From Rosa chinensis (Eukaryota > Streptophyta > Magnoliopsida > Rosales > Rosaceae): 64,000 nt of DNA. The position numbers were made by a program, and so were the translations under genes. Shown here in pieces: positions 12,306-21,314 of this stretch (within the stretch, counting starts at the first letter, position 1; every line of letters begins with the position of its first letter). The notes beneath the pieces were generated by a model that worked only from the letters and a program-made list of their open reading frames with translations, was not told the origin of the DNA and made no database searches. The DNA lies in contig NC_037092.1 in NCBI RefSeq assembly GCF_002994745.2, positions 20,113,001-20,177,000 of the forward strand, in the 5' to 3' direction.

Positions 12306-13177
12306 CGATGTATGTGGTCGATCGTTTTCTTCTCAACAAACTCTAAGTTTGGAGGACTCTACAAGCTCCAAGCTTGGAGTGAGCACGAACCCCACAGTTC
12401 GGCTTTTGGTCTCCCCTATGTACAGAAAGGGGGGTAGGAGAAGGGATTTTGGAAGTCCCCGAGAAAAGAAGGAGAAATAAATAAATAAAACTTCAAAAAC
12501 GGGAACTTTTAGAAAAGTTTACCTTAAAAAGATGGCCGGAAAAAATGTCGCCGGAAAAGTTACTGTAGCAGACCTGAAAAATCACTGTAGCTGGCCGGAG
12601 TTACTGTAGCTGACCGGAAAAAGATGCCGGAAAGTGACCGGAAAAGTCGCAGGAAAGCGTTGACCGGTCGTTGACCAAAGGGTTGACCGGCGTTGACTTT
12701 TGTTGACCGGATGTGCTGACGTGGCAGATTGGTTTGGCTTGGCTTGGTGGCTTGGCTTGGCTTGCTGCACGTGGGCCTGCTGCAAGTGGACTCAACCTTT
12801 GGCTTGGGCCTGCAGCAGGTGGGCTGCACAGGATCTCCTCCCCCTCCTTTTTTTTTCTTTTTCTTCTTCTGCCGGTTCAGGTTAGGAGGATTCCAGTGGC
12901 CGGTTCGGTGGAATTTTGGCCGGTTCTGGTGATGATATTTCCGGTTCCGGGTTTCTGGGTTGGAGACGCTGCAGGTGGTCGAGTATGGCTGCAGGAGGTG
13001 GTGAGAAAAGCTTAGAACCGGGCAGGGGAACCTTTGCTTTTTCCGGTGGCCGGTTCGGTGGTTTGCCGGCCGGTTCTGGACTCCTGGAGTTGGGATCTTC
13101 AAGGTGGGCGGCGGTGGTTTCTGGGATTTGAAGGCTACGAATTTAGGGTTTCAGGGTTAGGGCTCGTGCTGATAACG
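12306..13177 (-). other. Copia 5' leader
   Basis: About 870 bp between the 5' LTR and gag, GC-rich for this window and full of ccgga and tgaccgg words. The minus strand reads CGTTATCAGCACGAG immediately after the 5' LTR, where a primer-binding site should lie. It is not the common tRNA-iMet form TGGTATCAGAGC and I cannot assign a tRNA. Overlapping open frames at 12560-13249 look like by-products of base composition. Confidence 0.6.
12660..12706. promoter_or_regulatory. Cluster of five W-boxes (TTGACC/T) in the Copia leader
   Basis: The plus strand has five TTGAC(C/T) words in under 50 bp: four TTGACC and one TTGACT, spaced 9-12 bp apart, with tgaccgg words nearby. TTGAC(C/T) is the core WRKY-factor site, and W-boxes work in either orientation. 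The cluster lies about 470 bp inside the element from its 5' LTR. Function is inferred only. Confidence 0.5.
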
Positions 13178-13395
13178 TGTTGTAGAGAAACTGAATTTAA
13201 GAGAAATTTTCTGTGTATTCTCATTGATAATAGGAGCCTCTTTATATAGAGGATTACAATGCATAGAATCTCAATCATACAAGGAAAGTAATTCTACATT
13301 GATTAGGATTCTAGATCCTTCTAATTAAATTATATTACCACTAGGTCAAGTAACCTAGAGTTTGGGCTAAACACAAATTAGGTTTTCCTTCAACA
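13178..13395 (-). repeat. 5' LTR of the Copia element
   Basis: The 218-bp partner of 7018-7235, with TG...CA ends, followed by the aatat target duplication at 13396-13400. On the minus strand it lies upstream of gag, so it should hold the element's promoter. Confidence 0.95.
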
Positions 13396-13400
13396 AATAT

Positions 13401-14041
13401 ATTTTTATCAATTTAGTCTGTCACCTAGAACATATGTGATCCTTCAAATTTTGATTTTGTAGATTAATTATACAAGATTTCAATTTGGGAGAAACGAAAA
13501 GTCTAAAAGAAATTTCATGTGTTTAACTCTCCATGTTTGGAAGTTCTTGGAAGTACCGTGTAAATAGTTGATCGACTATGTACCTTGGTCATTATGATTA
13601 ACACAGATATGTTTAAACAAGTTTCAAAGGATATTAGGGCTTTACAAAGAGAAGAGATGTTCTGTCTTGATAAATGAAAATGGGGGAGATGGAAATTTTG
13701 GATTTTGAAGTGTAAGAGAGAATTAGATAGAGTTGTCAAATGCCATCTAGCGGCTGGAGGTGGCTATTTGGTGAAAGTGTCACAACTCACAGTTACATCA
13801 TACTGTGTATTCGTTTTGCATGCTTTTTAACACAAATTTACCCAAAATGTTTTTTTTCACATGTCTTATAGATCACAACTAAGAATAAGTCGATAAATAA
13901 TATGAACGACCAAACCCTAGGTGACTTTGTGTCCTCCATCCTTGCAGCAACTTCACACGCCTCTATCTTAGCAACAATGACACATGCCTCTTTCCCAGCG
14001 GCCCTTCAAAGCAGCCAAGCCCAGCGGCCTTCACACTTTTA
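13401..14041. other. Intergenic, no gene seen
   Basis: AT-rich sequence between two transposons. A 74-codon open frame on the minus strand (13739-13515) has no recognisable features. Near 13980-14030 there are two similar phrases (cacatgcctctttcccagcggcc, then cccagcggcc), which is a small local duplication. Confidence 0.4.
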
Positions 14042-15126
14042 GAGCAAGTTCACCCGTAGTCAATAAATGTCAAGGTCGAGAAGTCAAGAATTCAACCAGT
14101 CAAGATAATGTTCACTGCTACTGGACATAGGTTTACACCCGTTGTTTTTCTTGACCGGTCAAGACTGTTCATCAATTTTAACTATTCATTTAGTGTTTTA
14201 ACTGATCATTTTTACTGTTCACTTATTTTTCACTGTTTATTATTTATTTATTTTTTTAATTTTAAAATTAGAATATATTTGATGTAAATAGATGATAATA
14301 ATGGAGATTTATGCAATTTACTATTTTGAATATAGGGTGTGTGCTTTAATAGGAGGAATTTTCAAACACAACTTTTGTTTCATAAAATTTATGCTTACAT
14401 AAATGAAAAACTAGGTATAAGTACAATACAATTAACAACATGCATAATCACCTAATTATTCAAATCATAATCATAATCATAATCCTCATCCTCTCTAGGA
14501 ATCCAATTTGCGTTTGAAGGGTCATCATTAGGGTTAGGGTTGGTGGAATCACCCGTAGGTATTTATAGAGAAATTTTTACATTTTTTACATTTTTTTTCT
14601 TCCCATTTCTTTCTGTTGAATAACCCTTTTTTTTTCTTCCCGTTTCTTTCCGTTGAATCACCCTTTTTTTCACTATTCCTTCATTACCGTTGGATCACTG
14701 TTTCAATTGAAACCAACGGCCCAGATTAAAGGACCGTTGGAATCAAAATCACTTAAGAAGCCAACGGTTCGATGCCAAGTGTCCTGCCGCCCACTCAATG
14801 TCGCTACGCGACAAAATCCTGCTGCAGGTCGGCCACATGGCCCTTCTGGATTGGTCCATGTCTTCCACCCTTGGATTAAGCCGCGTCTGTCTCTTTGCGT
14901 TTCTTCCTGATGTCACCCACGTTCTCCAGTGGGCAGCGCTGGCAGCTCCATGACTTTGGGCAAGAAAAAAGTCACGGCCTTGCCCTTTTTTTTTGCCTTG
15001 GTCATGCAAAGCCAACTCTTGGCTGGTGAAGCTTGGGCCGGTGGAAGGTGAAATTTTCTTCAGCTGGGCAACACCTCATCAAATCTGAGCTGGTGCCCAG
15101 TCAAAGAGCAACCGATGCACTTGCTC
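14042..15126. mobile_element. Putative non-autonomous DNA transposon with TTA target duplications
   Basis: The left end gagcaagttcaccc and right end gcacttgctc are inverted (gagcaagt[t/g]ca), and both are flanked by TTA (14039-14041 and 15127-15129). A 3-bp TTA/TAA duplication is typical of PIF/Harbinger elements. The inverted match is short, so the family is uncertain. The interior includes self-complementary phrases (accgttgga, ccaacggt) but no transposase frame. Confidence 0.55.
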
Positions 15127-16105
15127 TTAGAGTTTTAGTATTCGTTCATTGATATCCATATGTGGATTTATCTCTGCTTTTGATCTTCATCCTCGATGTG
15201 AAAATTGATGCCTTTCAATTTGGTTGGCGGTGCTAATTAGGCTGCTTCAATTTGTGCCTCAACCCCATCGTGGACGGCTTCACAGCTATCATTTCTCTCG
15301 TAGGAATAGGCTAATATTTGATAGAGGTTTTAGGGTAGGATTGCTACTATTGGTGTCGATTGCGGTGGTGCTGGGCGGCAGTTGACTTCTAGTTCAATGG
15401 CTGATCAGATCTCGTCTTCACTGGGTCGGCAATGGCAAGACAGATTTGCTGTTGTCGAAGGTGGAGATGCAATAGGTCGCCCGACGCATTGCCTGGGTGC
15501 CCAACGGTGGTTGGGTGGCTGCTTTTGGGGTCAAAACAAGGCCCTTTTGTTAGGTTTGGTTTCTCCAAGGGATTGGATTTGGGACCCAAGAGATATCTTG
15601 ATTGAAATTTTGCTCATGTTTGATATTATCTCTATTTTGTATGTGCTGCCTTTATTTTTAGGTAGATTGATCATTGTTACATTCAACAAAGAGTTGCAGT
15701 ACAATCATGTTGTGAGTACCACGTGCCTTGGCGAGCAGTGTGCTTTAGGCTGGGACGAGTCTAGTTTTGGTTGGTTTGTTGATTTCTTACGTACCCCAAT
15801 TCTAGATTTTGATGGTTTGGTAGACAAATCTCAAGGTTGTGACAGTTCTATTGTTGGTGATCGATTATCTTGAGGAGGCTAAGGATTTACTTTTATTTTT
15901 TGGTAGTTTCTCTATTAGTGTTTCACAGCAGTATTTTATTGTACAAGGACAACTTGTTGGTATAGTACACCATCTAGTTTGTCATTTTTTAGCTCTAGGG
16001 TCAAGTCAGATCTGGCCTTTGTATGCTCTCCATTGGGATACCCTCTTGAACGATTTCTATTATCACTAATTCAATGAACTTAAAAAAAAAAAAAAAAAAA
16101 CAAAC
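15127..16105 (+). other. Poly-A-terminated segment, possible non-LTR retroelement 3' end
   Basis: The segment ends with ttcaatgaactta followed by a run of about 19 A and then caaacaaacaag, like the tail of a retroposed or LINE-type copy on the plus strand. A 163-codon open frame (15382-15873) runs into a second (15839-16069). Neither contains a domain I recognise. Target duplications could not be located, so it may also be an ordinary gene relic. Confidence 0.35.
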
Positions 16106-16839
16106 AAACAAGAATATAATAATAATAATCATGCCAAAATAATCACTCTTCTATGCAAAAACTTAGAAATGACATGTTTTTGATTAACACACAGAGAAAC
16201 TTGATTGGACGGTCGGCCAAACCTATCATATCTGATGAGAGTGTCACAACTTACAAGTGCTTCATAGTTCATACTGCCTTACAGAAAACCATGTGCATCT
16301 CCAATCATATTTCATCTCAATAGTTGTTGATGTCGATTTCGACATCAACGAGTCAACGAGAGATTCATTGAAATCCGAGTGTAAAGTAGTGGGGTTGTAT
16401 TCTTGAAGTGGGCCTATCTTTTTCTTCGATTAGTTTGACTATATGTGTGGCCTTGGTCATCTACCTCATATGACTAAAGGTATGGTCTCGGTGGTCTAAT
16501 ACCTAGTCTTGGTCATCCACCTCTTGTGACTGAACTACTGAAGGTACAGCCTCAGTGGTCTTGTGTCTAGTCTTGGTCGTCCACCTCTTGTGACTGAAGG
16601 TATAGCCTTGGTTATGCTCTTCCTTTGACCTCCTTGAGTAAGATTGGAAACTTGGCCTTGGACACGCGCTCATTTCTTCTTGAGTGAGGCGGGAATGCCT
16701 TGATCCTTCCTTCTTGAGAGTAGATGGAAGTATGACCGTTTGTTGTCTACTCCCTTGTAAGATGAAACTGATAAACTCGCCTTGGGCTTCCTTCACTTGA
16801 CGTTGGGCGTCCAACTCTCTAGCACCACTAGCTCAACAC
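16106..16839. other. Intergenic with a short hairpin and a decayed minisatellite
   Basis: A perfect 11-bp inverted repeat with a 2-base loop (gttgatgtcga / tcgacatcaac) lies at 16326-16349. At about 16450-16620 the phrase cttggtcatccacctcttgtgac recurs three times at 55-64 bp spacing. The minus frame at 16814-16503 simply translates this. No gene is called. Confidence 0.5.
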
Positions 16840-18856
16840 TACAAACCACCTCAATAGTACAAACCATCACTAGCTACTCAAGTATTAAAAATCTCTACAC
16901 CATTAAGGAGCTTGAGGAGCATTGTTGAGTCACAAATTACTTATGCAATTGTACCCCATAACTATAAAAATTGATTTGTCTTCCATGCTATTTTACCCTT
17001 TTTAATCTATTTCCTTTTATTTGTAAGAAACCTTGCATTGAGAATAAAATGACCATTTGAGGCTTGAAATGCGGAGATTTGAAGCTAAGAGAAGAAGACA
17101 CGGAGATTGGAAGAAAATTGTAAATCGATTTTTTCGGCGAACTTTTCCAGCGAACGGCCACTCATGGAGGGTCCTTTCTCCAGCAAAAGAGGAACATGAT
17201 TGTGAGAATCTCCCATCACTTGAAATTCAAATATCTCCCTATACATTGTCCTTTTGTCACCTTGCCAATTTGAGATCATTTGGGGGACAATGGTGTAAGA
17301 GCATCTCTTACACATCTTGGGACTAAGAAGACATACATAGCTAATCAAAGAGAGGTCAAAGACTCAATCTTCAGAATTCTTGACTCCATTCCATCATCTT
17401 CTTCCTAGCCAAGCTCCATCTTCTCTCCACAACTCCACCTCCCTTAAATCCAAACACCAAACTCCATCTCCACCACTTCCACCACCCTTCAATTCCATAA
17501 CCACCTCAACACTACAAACCATCACTAGCTACTCAATGATTCATCATCTCTACATCATTAAGGAGCTTAAGGAGAAAGGAGGAGGAGACAACCACCACAA
17601 TATCACACCATGACATACGAGACCCATCTCCACCACCATCAATAGTCACTTCTCACTCTCTATCTCTCTCTAATTACTTGATATATTGTAGTATGTTGAA
17701 GCTTGTTTACTTGGTTATGAGTAAGTAGTGAACTTGTTGGGGCTAAGGTTGAAAGCTCTAGCCAACCTTACTTGTAATTGATGTTTTGTTTATGATTTGA
17801 TTAAATTCATGTTGTCACCTTCACATGCGAAATCAAAAGTTGAATGCATTTACTTAAACCTAATCAATTTGAGTTAATGTGTTTGCCATGACATGAAGTT
17901 TTTACTAAGAGATTGATTACCTTTAGGCAAAAAGAAGCATGAAAGCACACCATGTGTGCATGTGAGGGTAGTGAGCTAAAATCGCCTAGAGATAGGATTG
18001 GTTTGCTTGCTTGGTTATCTAAACTCTCAGCTTTATTCATTTAGGGGCAAATGATTGAGACCTATCCGGTAATTGAATTTGTCCCAGGTAGTTAACTTTA
18101 GATTTATCCGGTTAGAGTTAATAAAATCAAAGGAGTTTAGGCCTTAGTAGTCTTATCCGGATGCTAAGAGGCTAATTGGACAATAGGTTTAGTATCATTC
18201 ATATTCAATTGCATTGTTGCATCAATGGAGGTTAGTGGTAGATAATCGAAATCCTAACTCCCATCCATTTTTCTACAACCATAGCTTAACTAGTCTTAAT
18301 TTACTTTCCTTGCATTTACTTTAGTCAATCAACCAATCACTCAAACACACAACCAAACATTCACTATCCATTTGTGCATAACATCATTCACTTGCCACAA
18401 CTTGTAATGAGCTCTGGTTTTGTGAACTTATAAATTGTGTGTATTCTTTCTAGTTTTCCTTAGGTTTTCCCTAGTTAGGAAAGGATTTACCAATCCTCAT
18501 GGGTTCGACATCCTTACTTAATCCCCCTATTCTATAACTTGGCCCTTATACTTGAGGGTGGCTTCAATGCTAACAAGCACAGAGCAGGAGACAACCACCA
18601 CAACATCACACCATAACATGGGAGACCCATCTCCACCGCCACTTCCATCACCATCAATAGTCACTTCTCACTCTCTGTCTCTCTTTAATTACTTGATGTA
18701 TTATAGTATGTTGAAGCTTGTTCATTTAGCTATGAGTAAGTAGTGAACTTGTTGAAGCTAGAGTTGAAAGCCCTAGGCAACCTTGCTTGTAATTGATATT
18801 TTGATGAAATTCATGTTGTCACCTTCACATGCTAAATCAAAAGTTGAATGCATTTA
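16840..18856. repeat. Old LTR-like repeat with a 1.0-kb tandem duplication (left part)
   Basis: Sequence at about 17586-17880 (gacaaccaccacaa to gcatttactta) recurs from about 18588 at an offset of about 1,000 bp. The second copy is interrupted at 18861 by the Gypsy insertion and continues at 30740. A shorter match (aacactacaaacca to aaggagcttnaggag) links about 16840-16915 with 17510-17575. The phrase catgggttcgacatccttactta near 18500 resembles the 3' part of plant Gypsy LTRs. No open coding frame. It reads as the remains of an old LTR or LARD-like element. Confidence 0.6.
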
Positions 18857-18861
18857 CTTAG

Positions 18862-19369
18862 TGTTAATGCTCAAGTCCGGCGGTAGCCGATTCCTTGCTT
18901 AATGCGGGTCCAATGGGCGGACCGCTACTCCTAGGATTAGATGATTCCTGTTTGCTGCAATACGATAGACAGGGCGTTAGAGGGAGACCGCGTTGGGCGG
19001 TCTTCACTTCTCCGATGCCTAAGTCAGTCACTGTATATGCGCAGCATAACAATAAATGAGTAGTAATTGCGTAATTAATGAGGAGATAGGAGAGAACCTT
19101 TTATAGTTGAGGAAGAGGTTGATCTTCTTCTTGTTTTCGATGTGGGACTGATATGCTTCGATTCCCAGCGTCTGGAGCTTCTGATGCTATCTTGACGCGG
19201 CGAGTGGCGATGCGTCAGCGGTGATCTGGGGGCGGTCCAGGGCTGAAGTGGTAGCCTGCCTGGCCGTGCCTTCGCAGGTCATCCCCTTGGCGGGAGTCGG
19301 TACCTCTGCCGGTACAATGAGCGTGGCTCACTATAGCTAATTATGTTCGTTCTGGCACATGTAAGTACA
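18862..19369 (-). repeat. 3' LTR of the Gypsy element
   Basis: A 508-bp LTR with TG...CA ends. It differs from the partner at 30237-30734 by about 17 substitutions and by 10 extra bases (agtggcgatg) in gacgcggcg-gcgtcagcg. On the plus strand it is followed by agtcccccaagtccc, which on the sense strand is the polypurine tract GGGACTTGGGGGACT. Confidence 0.93.
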
Positions 19370-19385
19370 AGTCCCCCAAGTCCCC
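19370..19385 (-). promoter_or_regulatory. Polypurine tract of the Gypsy element
   Basis: The minus strand reads GGGACTTGGGGGACT directly before the 3' LTR. The tract is interrupted by CTT and CT but is G-rich and in the expected place for plus-strand priming. Confidence 0.65.
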
Positions 19386-19966
19386 AGTCAAGGAGGGCAA
19401 TCTTGGTTGGGGAGTTGATCGGCGGTGTGAAGCGTTACTTCCACTAGACTTGCAACAGCATAATTAGCGTCAGTGCGTTGTCAACCATGGATTTACTGAG
19501 CAAACGCTTTATACCCTTTCGGGTGGGCCCCTGCCAGGCCCGCCAGGGAGTCCCCCACTCCCTAGCCAAGACGGACCTCCGGATGGTCTGCAAATTGTTT
19601 GTTGAGGGGAAGCTGCGTGGATCAGAAGGTGTTGGGTAGCGAGCCCAATCTTAGTACCCAAGTGACGGGGGTCAACGTACCTGATCAGGGTCGTCGTAGA
19701 CTGTTGACAAGTCCCCGTGTCCCGTAGGGATGATCTGATCGTAACGCCGCGTGGCGGTCGTAGTCAGAATGAGGCGTAGCCTCGGGATTCGCCCCTGGCG
19801 GATACCCCCCGCTGGATGTAGCAGGAAACAGCGTCGGGTAGACGTGTTCGGCGGTGGTTACTGAGCGGAACTGCGCTCAGCAACGTACGGGTTTTGCCAG
19901 ATGGAGGGGGTTATGCCGGCAGTGCCACGTATAGCCGAGGCTGCCCCACGCCAACTGTCAAGTGGA

Positions 19967-20536
19967 ATCTAGCGGGAATTCGCTCAGCGGACTTCGATAC
20001 TTGGAAAGTGACAAGTGAGAAGTTCCGCTAGCGGGATTTCGCTCAGCGGACTTCGATACTTGGAAAGTGACAAGTGAGAAGTTCCGCTAGCGGGGTTTCG
20101 CTCAGCGGACTTCGATACTTGGAAAGTGACAAGTGAGAAGTTCCGTTGGCGGGGTTTCGCTCAGCGGACTTCGAGACTTAGAAAGTGACAAGTGAGAAGT
20201 TCCGCTTGCGGGGTTTCACTCAGCGGACTTCGACACTTGGAAAGTGACAAGTGAGAAGTTCCGCTAGCGGGGTTTCGCTCAACGGACTTCGATACTTGGA
20301 AAGTGACAAGTGAGAAGTTCCGCTAGCGGGGTTTCACTCAGCGGACTTCGACACTTGGAAAGTGACAAGTGAGAAGTTCCGCTAGCGGGGTTTCGCTCAG
20401 CGGACTTCGACACTTGGAAAGTGACAAGTGAGAAGTTCCGCTAGCGGGGTTTCGCTCAGCGGACTTCGACACTTGGAAAGTGACAAGTGAGAAGTTCCGC
20501 TAGCGGGGTTTCGCTCAGCGGACTTCGATACTTGGC
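19967..20536. repeat. 59-bp tandem array, about 10 copies, inside the Gypsy element
   Basis: Anchor gcggacttcg (or acggacttcg) falls at 19987 and every 59 bp to 20518, with no spacing change over ten copies. Each unit contains the palindrome ccgctagcgg and an inverted pair cacttg / caagtg separated by 8 bases, so each can form small hairpins on either strand. Copies differ by a few single bases. The array lies in the pol-to-3'LTR spacer, about 0.8 kb upstream of the antisense gene's start. Confidence 0.95.
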
Positions 20537-20794
20537 GCCTTCCTCCCAAAAGTTGTGGCTTCTACTAGACGCTTCGCCTGATGGTGGTGGACACGTGGCG
20601 AACCCCTAAAGGGTTAGCGTGCGGAGGCGTGCCTCCTCCGTCGAGCCGTCTCCTCGCCATTAATGTCGAGTAATGATGGATTTCGTAACCGAGGCGACGC
20701 CTCGGTTAATCCGGAGAGTAACTGCAGTTGTGGGACACGTGTACGGCTGACACTTGATGTCATTTTTAAACGGACGGCGTGGGATTGTTTGACG

Positions 20795-21314
20795 TTGACA
20801 TAAAAGGGGGGGGAAAGGTAACGTATTTGGCACTGCTCTAAACTTTGAACTGTGTCCTCGCCGTCTTCAAGTGTTCTGTGTCTGAGATCGGAGAAGAAAG
20901 GTGAGGTGATATTGGCGAGTTTTCGTGCGTGGAAGAACCGACGATCTCCGGTTTCGAAGATTAGTGTACACACTGCTGGCAGAGGCTCCACTGTTAAGGT
21001 TGGTGTCCTAGCCTATTTCCTTGTTTCATTGGGTGTCTGTGTCGGTGAATTTCTGGGTTTTGGGTGTTTCTGTGATATGTTATTTGTCGACATATTGTGA
21101 TAGTGTGAGAGTGGGTTTGGGGGAGGGTGGTTGTGATTGATAGAACTGGGGTTGTTAGGGCTTTTCTAGATGGTCGAATCTGGGTTTGAGTGCGTTTGTT
21201 CTTGTTTTGGCGTTTTCTGGGTTTGAGTGTTCTTGATGTTCTTGGGCACTGGCTGATATAGGGGTAGGTTAGATCTTTGTGTGAGCTAACTGATTTGGGT
21301 TTTAGGGTTTTGGG
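20795..21314 (+). promoter_or_regulatory. Probable promoter and leader of the Gypsy antisense gene
   Basis: A TATA-like gacataaaagg lies near 20799. It is followed by a transcribed-looking leader with a possible 5'UTR intron (donor ttaag|gttggt near 20998; acceptor tttgggttttag near 21306) just before the ATG at 21315. Antisense ORFs of Tat-lineage elements are known to have their own promoter. The exact sites here are inferred. Confidence 0.4.

Larger units (their letters stand above)
7018..13395 (-). mobile_element. Complete Ty1/Copia LTR retrotransposon with decayed pol
   Basis: The two 218-bp LTRs (7018-7235 and 13178-13395) differ at only two positions, and 5-bp target duplications aatat flank the element (7013-7017, 13396-13400). 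Sense is the minus strand: leader, gag at 12137-11049, then pol remnants in Copia order (GAG-pre-integrase, integrase, RT, RNase H) down to 7675, and a polypurine tract before the 3' LTR. Gag is open, but pol is broken by many frameshifts and stops. It probably moved recently with help from another element's proteins. Confidence 0.95.

Noticed and set aside
12560..13249. Several overlapping frames on both strands, up to 180 codons
   Set aside because: They lie in the GC-rich Copia leader, overlap each other and contain low-complexity Pro/Gly/Trp runs; no family match.
19967..20536. CRISPR-like array
   Set aside because: Units are contiguous 59-bp tandem repeats without unique spacers, within a plant retrotransposon.
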